A stretch of 64,000 nt of DNA from Conexibacter arvalis (GCF_014199525.1 NZ_JACHNU010000007.1:62001-126000), one strand, 5' to 3'; shown: positions 26,228 to 42,182, numbered from the stretch's first letter. A program made the numbers and translations. The notes: generated by a model not told the origin, from the letters alone.

Positions 26228-26285
26228 CATGTCTTGGCGGTGACGCCCGCAATGTGTTCCCCCGACTTCCCCGAGCCGCAATCCG

Positions 26286-26480
26286 ATGACGAACGACCGC
26301 CCGCCGACGCGGGGGGCCGTCGCCGGCTCGATCATGCTCGCCGCGACGCTGCTGTGCGCCGGCGTCGGGCTTGGGGTCGGAGCGCTCGTGGGCGCGACTG
26401 TGCCGCTCTTGATCGTCGGCTTGGGCGTAGGCTTCGCCGCCGGCATCGCGCTCGTGCGTGCGCACTTCGGTGACCTCTGA
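26286..26480 (+). CDS. Small two-helix membrane protein, AtpZ/AtpI-like
   Basis: A 64-aa protein with two predicted transmembrane helices (AGSIMLAATLLCAGVGLGVG and TVPLLIVGLGVGFAAGIAL). Its position, first in the ATP synthase operon and 10 nt before the atpI-like gene, and its size match AtpZ-type accessory proteins, proposed to act with AtpI in c-ring assembly or ion uptake. The sequence alone is too short for a firm family call. Confidence 0.7.
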   Translation: MTNDRPPTRGAVAGSIMLAATLLCAGVGLGVGALVGATVPLLIVGLGVGFAAGIALVRAHFGDL

Positions 26481-26490
26481 CAACTGACTG

Positions 26491-26852
26491 ATGATCTTCC
26501 TCCGTCAACTCGACGTCGTGCTGCTCTTGCTCGCGCTGCCGATCTTCCTCGCGGCCGACCAGCCGCCGCTCGGCTGGGCGGCGACGACGATCGCGTGGAT
26601 CGGCCAGAAGGCGCTGCAGGCCGCGCTCGAGCGCAAGGCCGCCAACTCTGAGGACCCGAAGCACTTCTTCCGCTTCATGGCCGGCTCGCTGATCGGACGT
26701 TCGTGGCTGCTTGCCCTTACGATCTTCGCCGTCGGCATCGTCGATCGCGACGCCGGGCTCGCCGCAGCCGTGCTCGCCCTCGTCGTCTTCACCTGTTACC
26801 TCGCCATCTCACTCATCATGCGTGCCCCGCAGAACCACTCGGAGCGTCCCCT

Positions 26853-26856
<4 letters not shown>
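26491..26856 (+). CDS. atpI: ATP synthase I-like membrane protein
   Basis: A 121-aa membrane protein with about four hydrophobic segments, encoded directly before atpB. AtpI proteins help assemble the c-ring of the F1Fo synthase. The stop overlaps the TTG start of atpB. Identification rests on position, length and topology more than on sequence. Confidence 0.72.
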
Positions 26857-28068
<1,212 letters not shown>

Positions 28069-28072
28069 GCCG

Positions 28073-28660
28073 ATGTTCGCCGCAATCGACACCATCGCGG
28101 CGCCCCTCGTCCTGGCCGCGACCACTGAGGACGACGGGCTCAACCCGCTCGTCAAGGTCGTCCCCGGCCTGATGATCTGGACGCTGCTGGCGTTCCTCGT
28201 CGCCCTCCTGCTGCTGCGCAAGTACGCGTGGCCGCAGATCACGAGAATCCTCGACCAGCGCCAGCACCAGATCGAGGAGTCGATCGACGCGGCCGAGCGC
28301 ACCCGGGCCGAAGCCGACGAGCTGCTCGCCGAGTACCGGCAGCGGCTCGCGGACGCCCGCGCTCAGGCCGACGAGATCGTCGCCAAGGCCGAACGTGCCG
28401 GCGAGGTCGCCGAGCGCGAGGGCCTCGAGGCGGCGAAGGTCAAGCGCGAGGAGCTGCTGGAGCAGACCCGCCGCGACATCGAGGGCGAGACCCGCCGCGC
28501 GATCCAGGAGATCCGCCGCGAGGTCGCCGACCTCACCGTCCAGGCGACCGAGAAGGTCACCAAGAAGACCCTGTCCGCCGACGACCAGAAGCGGCTCGTC
28601 GAGGAGGCGCTGTCCGAGCTGGACTTCAGCGCGCTCTCCGGCGAGAACCGGAGGAACTAG
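28073..28660 (+). CDS. atpF: F1Fo ATP synthase subunit b
   Basis: A 195-aa peripheral-stalk subunit. A single transmembrane helix (VPGLMIWTLLAFLVALLLL) is followed by a long charged coiled coil (residues about 55-170) rich in Glu/Arg/Ala. It dimerises and holds F1 static against the rotor. It lies 4 nt after atpE. Confidence 0.95.
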   Translation: MFAAIDTIAAPLVLAATTEDDGLNPLVKVVPGLMIWTLLAFLVALLLLRKYAWPQITRILDQRQHQIEESIDAAERTRAEADELLAEYRQRLADARAQADEIVAKAERAGEVAEREGLEAAKVKREELLEQTRRDIEGETRRAIQEIRREVADLTVQATEKVTKKTLSADDQKRLVEEALSELDFSALSGENRRN

Positions 28661-28666
28661 GTCCCG

Positions 28667-29197
28667 ATGGAAGAGATCGCCCAGGTCTACTCGCGCGCGC
28701 TGTTCGAGGTTGCCAAGGAGCACGGCAAGCTCGACGTCGCGCGCGAGCAGCTCGGCCAGTTCGCCGACGCGTTGGAGCAGAACCGCGACCTCGCGGTCTT
28801 CTTCTTCTCGCCGTACTTCTCCACCGAGGAGAAGAAGGACGGCCTGCGCAGAACGGTGGAGGGCGCCGACCCGACCGTCCTCAACTTCCTCGAGACGCTG
28901 CTCGAACGTCACCGCATGCCGGCCGTCTACCGCATCCGTGCGGAGTTCGACCGGATGTGGGACGAGGAGAACAAGCTGCTGCCGGTCGAGGTCACGAGCG
29001 CGATCGACCTCGACGAGGCGACCGTCAAGAGCCTCGGCGACCGCATCGGCCAGCAGACCGGCCAGCGCGTCGAGCTGACGAGCAAGGTCGACCCCTCGAT
29101 CCTCGGCGGGATCGTGCTGCGCGTCGGGAACCAGATCCTCGACGCCTCGATCAAGCACCGACTCGACCAACTTCGCAAGCACGTCGCGCAGGCATAG
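28667..29197 (+). CDS. atpH: F1Fo ATP synthase subunit delta
   Basis: A 176-aa OSCP/delta subunit linking the stalk to the top of F1. The N-terminal helical bundle begins [17 protein letters not shown], and the C-terminal signature is [20 protein letters not shown]. It is separate from subunit b, unlike the b-delta fusion of mycobacteria. Confidence 0.95.
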   Translation: MEEIAQVYSRALFEVAKEHGKLDVAREQLGQFADALEQNRDLAVFFFSPYFSTEEKKDGLRRTVEGADPTVLNFLETLLERHRMPAVYRIRAEFDRMWDEENKLLPVEVTSAIDLDEATVKSLGDRIGQQTGQRVELTSKVDPSILGGIVLRVGNQILDASIKHRLDQLRKHVAQA

Positions 29198-29225
29198 GCC
29201 TGTCATAGGAGCCAAGACCACCACC

Positions 29226-30830
<1,605 letters not shown>

Positions 30831-30863
30831 CGCCCCGCGCGACCAGGACGAGCAGCTCAGACC

Positions 30864-33240
<2,377 letters not shown>

Positions 33241-33250
33241 GGCGGCGCTC

Positions 33251-33667
33251 GTGGCCCGGACCAAGTTCCACGTCGAGGTCCTCACCCCTGAGGGGGAGGT
33301 CTTCAACGACGACGTCGAGATGATCGCGACGAAGACGGTCGGCGGCTCGATCGGCATCCTCGCGCATCACCAGCCGCTGCTGGCGATGCTCGACCCGGCC
33401 GAGCTGCGCCTGTACCGCTCCGAGAGCGAGACGGTGCGCTTCGCGCAGGGCGAGGGCTACCTCCAGGTCGCCGGCGACGGCAGCGTGCTGATCCTCGTCG
33501 AGGACGCGCACGACCCGACGACGCTCGACACGGCCGAGCTGGCCGAGCAGCTGCGGGCTGCCGAGGACGCCTTCGCGAAGGCCGACTCGCACTCCGAGGA
33601 GCAGCGCGTCGCCGCGCGCGACAAGCGCCGGCTGGAGGCGTTCCAGCGGATCGCCGAGGGCGGCTGA
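33251..33667 (+). CDS. atpC: F1Fo ATP synthase subunit epsilon
   Basis: A 138-aa subunit with the N-terminal beta-sandwich (FHVEVLTPEGEVF...GSIGILAHHQPLLAML) and a complete C-terminal helical pair (TAELAEQLRAAEDAFAKA...RRLEAFQRI). The full-length C-terminal domain can in principle inhibit reverse ATPase activity. The start is a GTG at 33251, 10 nt after atpD. Confidence 0.95.
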   Translation: MARTKFHVEVLTPEGEVFNDDVEMIATKTVGGSIGILAHHQPLLAMLDPAELRLYRSESETVRFAQGEGYLQVAGDGSVLILVEDAHDPTTLDTAELAEQLRAAEDAFAKADSHSEEQRVAARDKRRLEAFQRIAEGG

Positions 33668-33697
33668 GCACGGCTCGCCGTCACACCCGCTTCACGT

Positions 33698-33728
33698 CGA
33701 AGGGCCCGCTCGCCGAGCGGGCCCTTCG
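33698..33728 (+). terminator. Terminator of the atp operon
   Basis: Perfect 15-bp inverted repeat, CGAAGGGCCCGCTCG (33698-33712) and its complement (33714-33728), around one C. It lies 31 nt after the atpC stop. No T-tract follows. Confidence 0.75.
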
Positions 33729-33836
33729 CCGTTGCGGCGGCGTGGGGCGCAGGTGTCGCACGCCGGGCCGCGAGAGGGCCGATCGCCGCCCCCGCCGGCC
33801 GGCCGGTCCTGCCCGATCTCTATCCTTCTCCCGACC

Positions 33837-34976
33837 GTGGTCGACGAACGCGCGCTCGCCGAACGCCTCATCACGTACGACACGTCGCGCGCCGAGGAGC
33901 TGGCGGCCGCGGCGGCGTTCGTGCGCGGCTGGCTGGAGGCGCGCGAGATCGAGGTGCGTGAGCACACCCACAACGGCCTGCCCGTGATCGTCGCTGACGT
34001 CGGGCCGACCGACGCGCCGACGGTCGTCTTCCACGGCCACCTCGACGTGGTGCCCGGCCTCCAGGAGCAGTACGAGCCGCGGACCGAGGGGGACAGGCTG
34101 ATCGGCCGCGGCGCCTACGACATGAAGGGCGGCCTCGCGGCGATGATGTGCGCGCTGAAGGACTGCGCCGCGCAGGACAGGGTGCGCGTCCGCTTCATCT
34201 GCGTGCCCGACGAGGAGGCCGAGGACGTCGACGCCCGCTCGACCGACGAGCTGGTCGCCTCCGGCATGAGCGCCGACTTCGCGATCACCGGGGAGCCGAC
34301 CGACCTGCACATCGGCGTGCAGGCGAAGGGGGTGCTGGCGATGAGGATCGACGTCGCCGGCCGCTCGGCACACGGCTCGACCCCGTGGCTCGGCGACAGC
34401 GCGGTGCTGAAGGCGTTCGACGTCTTCCGCCGGATCGAGGCGCTGCCGTTCGCGCGCGAGTCCTCCGAGCTGTTCGACCGGCCGTCGATCAACCTCGGCC
34501 GGATCCAGGGCGGCGACGCCTTCAACAAGGTCCCCGACCGCTGCGAGATGGTCGTCGACGTGCGGTACCTGCCCGGGCAGGACCCCGGCGCGATCCTCGC
34601 CGACATCCGCGCGATCGACGACGTGACGGTGACGCGCACGCTCGTGCGGGCGCCGGCGTACGTCTCGCGCAGCCACCCGTACGTGCGGGCGCTGCGCGAC
34701 GCGATCGCCCGCACGCTCGAGGACGAGGCGGTCAGCGTCGGCCGCGACGGCGCCTCCGACGCGATCTCGTTCCTGGAGGCGGGGATCCCGGCGGTCGAGT
34801 TCGGGCCGTCCGGCAGCGGTCACCACGGGCCCGACGAATGGGTGTCGATCGCCTCGCTGCAGCGCTACCGCCGCGCGCTCGGCGACTTCGTCCGCACGTT
34901 GCCCGAATGGCTGGAGCGCGACCGCGCGGGCGAGCCCGGCGGCGGACTGCACGCGATCGAGGGAGGACTGGCGTGA
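33837..34976 (+). CDS. M20-family peptidase / deacylase (DapE/ArgE-like)
   Basis: A 379-aa co-catalytic zinc amidohydrolase. Metal-site motifs are VFHGHLDVVPG, GRGAYDMKGGLAAM (bridging Asp), VPDEEAEDVD (catalytic Glu pair) and a C-terminal His in GSGHHGPDEWV. The dimerisation domain lies at about residues 175-285. Possible substrates are succinyl-diaminopimelate, acetylornithine or N-acyl peptides; the sequence does not decide. The GTG at 33837 follows a TATCCT -10-like box (33821-33826). The GTGA overlap with the next gene suggests a link to the cell envelope. Confidence 0.85.
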   Translation: MVDERALAERLITYDTSRAEELAAAAAFVRGWLEAREIEVREHTHNGLPVIVADVGPTDAPTVVFHGHLDVVPGLQEQYEPRTEGDRLIGRGAYDMKGGLAAMMCALKDCAAQDRVRVRFICVPDEEAEDVDARSTDELVASGMSADFAITGEPTDLHIGVQAKGVLAMRIDVAGRSAHGSTPWLGDSAVLKAFDVFRRIEALPFARESSELFDRPSINLGRIQGGDAFNKVPDRCEMVVDVRYLPGQDPGAILADIRAIDDVTVTRTLVRAPAYVSRSHPYVRALRDAIARTLEDEAVSVGRDGASDAISFLEAGIPAVEFGPSGSGHHGPDEWVSIASLQRYRRALGDFVRTLPEWLERDRAGEPGGGLHAIEGGLA

Positions 34977-36535
34977 GCCACCACGTTCCGGGGCCGGACG
35001 ACTACGAGTTCCCCTCGCGCGGACGCGCCGGGATGTGGATCCGCTACATCGTCGCGGCGGTCGTCGTGATCGTGCTGACGGCCGGCGCGACGGCGACCGC
35101 GGGCCTGCTGGAGGTGCAGAACTTCGTCGACGACCTGCGCGCCGGCGGCACGATCAGGGGCACCGAGAGAGCGATCACCCGCGCCGACGCGGGCGACCCG
35201 CGGACGATCCTGCTGATCGGCTCCGACCACCGCTTCGGCGACGACGGGAGAAACGCGCGCTCGGACACGATGATGCTCGTGCGGATCGACCCGGACGCGG
35301 AGGCGACGACGGTGCTCTCGATACCGCGCGATCTGAGAGTCTCGTTCAGAGACAGAGACGGCGGGTTCCATCCCGACACGAAGATCAACGAGACGTACAC
35401 GCTCGGCGGCGAGGCGCTGACGGCAGAGGTCATCAGCGAGACGTTCGGGATCGACATCAACCACATCGCGAACGTCAACTTCAGAGGCTTCCGCGAGGCG
35501 ATCGACGCGATCGGCTGCGTCTACGTCGACGTCGACCGCCGCTACTACCACTCGAACATCGGCGTCCCGATCGGCCAGCAGTACGCCGAGATCGACATCA
35601 TGCCGGGCTATCAGATGATGTGCGGGGAGAGAGCGCTCGACTACGTCCGCTACCGGCACGAGGACAACGACCTCGTGCGCGGCGCGCGCCAGCAGGACTT
35701 CCTGCGCCAGATCCGCTCGCAGTACGACGCCCGCGACTTCATCGACGACCCGCACAAGCTGACGAAGGTGATCGGCAGACGGATGCAGACCGACAAGGGG
35801 CTGCAGTCGAAGGAGGCGCTGATCGACCTCGGCACGCTGATCGCGTTCTCGGCCAGCAAGCCGATCCAGCAGGTCGCGATCAGACCGCTCTACACCAGAG
35901 GCGTCAACGGCGCCTCCTACGTCGAGATGGCGCCGGGGGAGGTCGAGCGGGTGAGGCAGGAGTTCCTCAACCCGGCGGCCGCGCCGAAGGCGCCGAAGCC
36001 GAAGCGCAGAGGCGGCCGCCGCGGCGGCGGGCGCAGAAAGCAGCAGGCGCCGAGCGGCAACGACGGCCTCTTCGACATGGGCGAGACCGGCAAGCAGTAC
36101 GCGCTCCAGCTCGGCTTCATCAGGATCCCGGTCTACTATCCGCGCTGGATCCCCAACCCCAACGGCTACATGACGCCCAACGGCGGTGCCGAGGGCGGCT
36201 ACCCGCTCAGATACCGGATGAAGTCCGGCGACGGCCCGATGAAGGCCGCCTACCGCTTCGTCGTCAACGTCGGCGGCGACGCCTATCCCGGCAACTACAT
36301 GGGCGTGCAGGGCCTCGCCTGGACCGATCCGCCGATCCTCAAGAACCCCTCCTCCGACAGCCGCACGATCAACGGCAAGAAGCTCGACCTCTACTACGAC
36401 GGCACGAGACTGCGCCTCGTCGCCTGGAGGACCCCCAGAGCGGTCTATTGGATCTCCAACACGCTGGAGAAGCGGCTCACCAACGACCAGATGCTGAGAA
36501 TCGCCGGTTCGCTGACACGCCTCGGCGGGCGCTAG
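34973..36535 (+). CDS. LytR-CpsA-Psr (LCP) family cell-wall glycopolymer transferase
   Basis: A 520-aa membrane-anchored enzyme. After a short cytoplasmic end, one transmembrane helix (residues about 22-46) leads to the extracellular LCP domain. That domain has TILLIGSDHR, the arginine/aspartate-rich RNARSDTMMLVRID, VLSIPRDLRV and KINETYTLGG. LCP proteins attach lipid-linked polymers to peptidoglycan. A basic Arg/Lys/Gly linker (near PKPKRRGGRRGGGRRK) separates a C-terminal domain of about 150 residues not found in minimal LCP proteins. At least 16 AGA arginine codons are used. The adjacent UDP-glucose dehydrogenase and nucleotidyltransferase could supply polymer precursors. Confidence 0.88.
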   Translation: MSHHVPGPDDYEFPSRGRAGMWIRYIVAAVVVIVLTAGATATAGLLEVQNFVDDLRAGGTIRGTERAITRADAGDPRTILLIGSDHRFGDDGRNARSDTMMLVRIDPDAEATTVLSIPRDLRVSFRDRDGGFHPDTKINETYTLGGEALTAEVISETFGIDINHIANVNFRGFREAIDAIGCVYVDVDRRYYHSNIGVPIGQQYAEIDIMPGYQMMCGERALDYVRYRHEDNDLVRGARQQDFLRQIRSQYDARDFIDDPHKLTKVIGRRMQTDKGLQSKEALIDLGTLIAFSASKPIQQVAIRPLYTRGVNGASYVEMAPGEVERVRQEFLNPAAAPKAPKPKRRGGRRGGGRRKQQAPSGNDGLFDMGETGKQYALQLGFIRIPVYYPRWIPNPNGYMTPNGGAEGGYPLRYRMKSGDGPMKAAYRFVVNVGGDAYPGNYMGVQGLAWTDPPILKNPSSDSRTINGKKLDLYYDGTRLRLVAWRTPRAVYWISNTLEKRLTNDQMLRIAGSLTRLGGR

Positions 36536-36551
36536 TAGGGTTCGCCGCCGC

Positions 36552-37847
36552 ATGAGCCAATCCCAGCGCGAACCGATCGCCGTGATCGGCACCGGCTACG
36601 TCGGACTCGTGACCGCTGCCGGCTTCGCCGAGCTCGGCAACGAGGTCTGGTGCGTCGACATCGACGCGTCCAAGATCGACCTCCTCAACCGAGGCGAGAT
36701 CCCCATCTACGAGCCCGGCCTCGCCGAGTCGATCGCCGCCAACCGCGAACGACTCCACTTCTCGACCGAGCTCGGCCCGGCGCTCGAGCATGCGCGCCTG
36801 CTGTTCGTCGCCGTCGGGACCCCGCCGACCTACTCGGGCGACGCCGACCTCAGCGCCGTCCACGCCGTGGTCGACGCGATGCCGGCCTCCGACCGCCACG
36901 CGCTCGTGATGAAGTCGACGGTGCCGGTCGGCACCGGCGACTCGATCAAGCGCGCCTTCGCCACCCGCGGCAAGGACGGCTTCCGCTACGTCTCCTGCCC
37001 CGAGTTCCTCAAGGAGGGCTCGGCGCTGGCGGACTTCCGCCATCCCGATCGCGTCGTCGTCGGCGACGACGGCGACTGGGCCGGCCAGGCGGTCGTCGAC
37101 CTCTACGCGCCGCTCGGCGCGCCGCTCGTGCGCACCGACATCCGCAGCGCCGAGATGGTCAAGCTCGCCTCCAACGCCTTCCTCGCGACGAAGATCTCGT
37201 TCATCAACGAGATCGCCAACGTCTGCGAGGAGACCGGCGCCGACGTCGAGGAGGTCGCGCGGGGGATGGGCCTCGACGCGCGCATCGGCGAGAAGTTCCT
37301 GCGCCCCGGCATCGGCTACGGCGGCTCGTGCTTCCCGAAGGACGTCAGCGCGCTGAAGCTGCTCGCCGGCAACTCGGGCTACCACTTCCAGCTGCTGAAC
37401 GCGGTGATCGAGGTCAACGAGCTGCAGAAGCGGCGCGTGATCAGAAAGCTGCAGAAGCATCTCGGCACGCTCGTCGGCAAGCGCGTCGCGCTGCTCGGGC
37501 TCGCCTTCAAGGCCAACACCGACGACATGCGCGAGGCATCGTCGCTCGTGCTCGCGTCGCGCCTCCAGGGCGAGGGCGCGCTCGTCAGCGCCTACGACCC
37601 GCTCGCCGAGACGGAGGCGCGCAAGCTGATGACCGGCGTCGACTTCGCCGACTCGGCGCTCGGCGCGCTCGAGCAGGCCGACGCGGTCGTGCTCGTGACC
37701 GAATGGGCGGAGTTCAAGGAGCTCGACTGGAAGGCGGCCGCCGAGCGGATGGCCGGCACGGTCGTGATCGACGGCCGCAACCACCTCGACGCAGGCGAGC
37801 TGGCCGCCGCCGGCTTCACCTACGAGGGCGTGGGGCGCGGGACGTGA
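36552..37847 (+). CDS. ugd: UDP-glucose 6-dehydrogenase
   Basis: A 431-aa enzyme that oxidises UDP-glucose to UDP-glucuronate with two NAD+. The N-terminal Rossmann motif is VIGTGYVGLVTAAGF. The catalytic Cys260 lies in GYGGSCFPKDV. The C-terminal UDP-binding domain begins at LLGLAFKANTDDMREA. A close relative, UDP-ManNAc dehydrogenase, is less likely from the length and active-site string. A TAGGGT box (36536-36541) precedes the ATG by 10 nt. Confidence 0.92.
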   Translation: MSQSQREPIAVIGTGYVGLVTAAGFAELGNEVWCVDIDASKIDLLNRGEIPIYEPGLAESIAANRERLHFSTELGPALEHARLLFVAVGTPPTYSGDADLSAVHAVVDAMPASDRHALVMKSTVPVGTGDSIKRAFATRGKDGFRYVSCPEFLKEGSALADFRHPDRVVVGDDGDWAGQAVVDLYAPLGAPLVRTDIRSAEMVKLASNAFLATKISFINEIANVCEETGADVEEVARGMGLDARIGEKFLRPGIGYGGSCFPKDVSALKLLAGNSGYHFQLLNAVIEVNELQKRRVIRKLQKHLGTLVGKRVALLGLAFKANTDDMREASSLVLASRLQGEGALVSAYDPLAETEARKLMTGVDFADSALGALEQADAVVLVTEWAEFKELDWKAAAERMAGTVVIDGRNHLDAGELAAAGFTYEGVGRGT

Positions 37848-37881
37848 CAGACGGCCGCGGAATGCCGACAGGGGACGCCAG

Positions 37882-38982
37882 ATGCAGGCGCTGATCCTCG
37901 CCGGCGGCCAGGGCACCCGGCTGCGGCCGCTGACCGCGACGGTGCCGAAGCCGGTCGTGCCGCTGGTCGACCGGCCCTTCATCGCGTTCATGCTCGACTG
38001 GCTGCGCGGCCACGGCGTCGACGACGTCGTCATCTCCTGCGGCTTCCTCGCCTCGGGCGTGCGCAACGTGCTCGGCGACGGCAGCAGCTGGGGCGTCAGA
38101 CTGCGCTACGTCGAGGAGCCGAGACCGCTCGGGACCGGCGGCGCGGTCAAGTTCGCCGAGCCGCTGCTCGACGAGCGGGTGCTGATCCTCAACGGCGACG
38201 TGCTGACCGACATCGACCTGACCGCGCAGCTCGCGCAGCACGAGCGCACCGGCGCGCGGCTGACGCTGGCGCTGATCGGCGTCGACGACCCGTCGGCCTA
38301 CGGGCTCGTGAGACTCAACGACGACGACAGCGTCTGCGCCTTCCTCGAGAAGCCGAGCCCCGACCAGATCGACACCAACCTCGTCAACGCCGGCGCCTAC
38401 GTGCTCGAGCGCGAGGTGCTCGACGCGATCCCGCCGGGACGCAACGTCTCGATCGAGCGCGAGGTCTTCCCGACCCTCGTCGACAACGGCCTCTACGGCT
38501 GCTCCGCAGATGCCTACTGGCTCGACATCGGCACGCCCGAGCGCTACCTCCAGGCGACCCACGACATCCTCGACGGCGCCGTGCGCACGTCGGTGCCCGA
38601 CGGCTACGACGGTCGCAACGTCGCGCTCGCCGCCGACGCCGAGGTGCGCGGCCGGGTCGTCGGACCGGCGCATGTCGGCAGCGGCGTGCGCGTCGCCCAG
38701 GGCGCGCTCGTCAGCGGCCGCACGGTGCTCGGCCGCAACGTCGAGATCGGCCCCGGCGCCCACGTCGACGGAGCGGTCGTGCTCGACGGCGCCGTCGTCG
38801 GCCCGCACGCGACCGTGACGAACGCGATCGTCGGCCCCGGCGTGCAGCTCGGCGCCCGCTGCCGCGTCGGCGAGGGCGTCGTGCTCGGCGAGGGCGTCGT
38901 GCTCGGCGACGAGAACCACCTCGACGCGGGCGCGCGCGTCTTCCCGAACGTCTCCCTTCCCGATGGAGCGATCAAGTTTTGA
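37882..38982 (+). CDS. Sugar-1-phosphate nucleotidyltransferase with beta-helix domain
   Basis: A 366-aa protein. The N-terminal nucleotidyltransferase domain has LILAGGQGTRLRPLTATVPKP, the product-metal Asp in LILNGDVLTDIDL and EKP in FLEKPSP. From about residue 245 a left-handed beta-helix follows (VVGPAHVGSGVRVAQGALV...). This is the architecture of mannose-1-phosphate guanylyltransferases and glucose-1-phosphate thymidylyl/uridylyltransferases of the ManC/RmlA type. The next gene, a phosphoglucose/phosphomannose isomerase, favours GDP-mannose synthesis, but the substrate is not proven. Confidence 0.85.
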   Translation: MQALILAGGQGTRLRPLTATVPKPVVPLVDRPFIAFMLDWLRGHGVDDVVISCGFLASGVRNVLGDGSSWGVRLRYVEEPRPLGTGGAVKFAEPLLDERVLILNGDVLTDIDLTAQLAQHERTGARLTLALIGVDDPSAYGLVRLNDDDSVCAFLEKPSPDQIDTNLVNAGAYVLEREVLDAIPPGRNVSIEREVFPTLVDNGLYGCSADAYWLDIGTPERYLQATHDILDGAVRTSVPDGYDGRNVALAADAEVRGRVVGPAHVGSGVRVAQGALVSGRTVLGRNVEIGPGAHVDGAVVLDGAVVGPHATVTNAIVGPGVQLGARCRVGEGVVLGEGVVLGDENHLDAGARVFPNVSLPDGAIKF

Positions 38983-40028
38983 GCGACCTCACCCGTGAAG
39001 CGATCGAAGCGGTCGACCTCTCCAAGCAGGTCGACGACATCCTTGGCACCCCCGACCACCTGCGCGACGCGCTGTGGCGCGTCGAGTCGGCGAGCCTGAC
39101 GCCGCACGACGCCCCGGGCGGCTTCATCGTCGCCGGCATGGGCGGGTCGGCGATCGGCGGCGCCCTGGCGGCGAGCGTGCTCGGCGACCGCGCGTCGCGG
39201 CCGATCGCCGTGGCGCGCGACTACGGCCTGCCGGCCTGGACGACGCACGAGGCGACCGTCCTCTGCGCGAGCTACTCCGGCAACACGGAGGAGACGCTCG
39301 CCGCCTACGAGGCGGCCGGCGTGATCGGCGCCCAGCGGATCGTCGCGACGACCGGCGGCAAGCTCGCCGCGGCCGCGCGTGCGGACGGCGTGCCGGTGAT
39401 CCCGCTGCCGGGGATGTTCCAGCCGCGCGTCGCCGTCGGCTACATGCTCGTCGTCGCGCTCGAGGTCGCCGCGCTGTGCGGCGCCGCCGAGTCGCTGCAC
39501 TCCGAGATCGACGTCGCCGCCGCTCACACCGAGGCGCTCGTCGCCGAGTGGGGGCCTGACAGCGCCGAGGACAGCCTGGCGAAGCAGATCGCGCGCGGCA
39601 TCCACGGGACGATCCCGCAGATCGCCGGCGCCGGCCTGACCACGCCGATCGCCTACCGCTGGAAGACGCAGCTCAACGAGAACGCGAAGGTCCCGGCCTT
39701 CGCCGCCGAGCTGCCGGAGCTCAACCACAACGAGCTCGTCGGCTGGCAGGGCGCCGCCGACCTCGCCCGCTTCAGCGCCGTCTTCCTCGACGACTCCGAC
39801 CTGCACCCGCGCGTGCGGCAGCGGATCGAGCTGACGCGCGGGCTGATCAGCGCGACCGCTGCCAGCTCCTTCCGCGTCGAGGGCCGTGGCGAGACGCGCA
39901 CCGAGCGCCTCGTCTCGCTCGTCCTGCTCGGCGATCTCGTCTCGCTGTACGCCGCGGTCCTGCGCGGCATCGACCCGACCCCGGTCGACGCGATCGAGCG
40001 CTTCAAGACGGTGCTGGCCGGCGGCTGA
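38979..40028 (+). CDS. Bifunctional phosphoglucose/phosphomannose isomerase family
   Basis: A 349-aa SIS-domain isomerase. The sugar-phosphate-binding segments are VAGMGGSAIGGALA and CASYSGNTEETL. The catalytic His/Glu region lies around PELNHNELVGWQG. The TTG at 38979 overlaps the upstream stop (TTGA). It would convert fructose-6-P to glucose-6-P or mannose-6-P. A related protein (TobH/Rv3256c) lies near manA, manB and sahH in mycobacteria, and ahcY follows here too. Confidence 0.85.
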   Translation: MSDLTREAIEAVDLSKQVDDILGTPDHLRDALWRVESASLTPHDAPGGFIVAGMGGSAIGGALAASVLGDRASRPIAVARDYGLPAWTTHEATVLCASYSGNTEETLAAYEAAGVIGAQRIVATTGGKLAAAARADGVPVIPLPGMFQPRVAVGYMLVVALEVAALCGAAESLHSEIDVAAAHTEALVAEWGPDSAEDSLAKQIARGIHGTIPQIAGAGLTTPIAYRWKTQLNENAKVPAFAAELPELNHNELVGWQGAADLARFSAVFLDDSDLHPRVRQRIELTRGLISATAASSFRVEGRGETRTERLVSLVLLGDLVSLYAAVLRGIDPTPVDAIERFKTVLAGG

Positions 40029-40036
40029 CGCTGGGC

Positions 40037-40074
40037 GTTCCGCGCCGCGGGCGGTCCGCGGACCGCCCGCGCGG

Positions 40075-40077
<3 letters not shown>
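40037..40077 (+). terminator. Long GC hairpin after the sugar-isomerase gene
   Basis: Outer arms GTTCCGC (40037-40043) and GCGGAAC (40071-40077) enclose an inner perfect stem GCGGGCGGTCC/GGACCGCCCGC (40047-40070) with a 3-nt bulge. It begins 8 nt after the stop. Its right edge touches the MerR operator. Confidence 0.7.
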
Positions 40078-41965
<1,888 letters not shown>

Positions 41966-41966
41966 A

Positions 41967-42102
41967 GACCCGCAGAACGCGAGTTCCCCGGGCGCCCCGG
42001 ACTCGGGGCGCCGTCGTGGAACTCGCAATGCGAAGCACGACCCGCAGCACGCGAGTTCCCCGGGCGCCCCGGACTCGGGGCGCCGTCGTGGAACTCGCAA
42101 TG
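41967..42102. repeat. Tandem 72-bp palindromic repeat, about 1.9 copies
   Basis: The unit 41967-42038 is repeated from 42039 to 42102 with one mismatch (41976 A, 42048 C). Each copy folds into a composite hairpin. The outer arms are GCGAGTTCC and GGAACTCGC (41979-41987 with 42018-42026). The inner arms are GGCGCCCCG and CGGGGCGCC (41991-41999 with 42004-42012), with loop GACT. A diverged copy is at 12651-12721. The element starts 2 nt after the ahcY stop and runs into the 5' end of the second ahcY-like gene. It resembles REP/BIME elements but I know no named family. Confidence 0.85.
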
Positions 42103-42182
42103 CCGAGCTCGCTCGGCACGACGTCGCCGACCTCGGCCTGGCCGAGGTCGGCGCGGCGCGGATCGCGTGGGCCGACGCCGAG

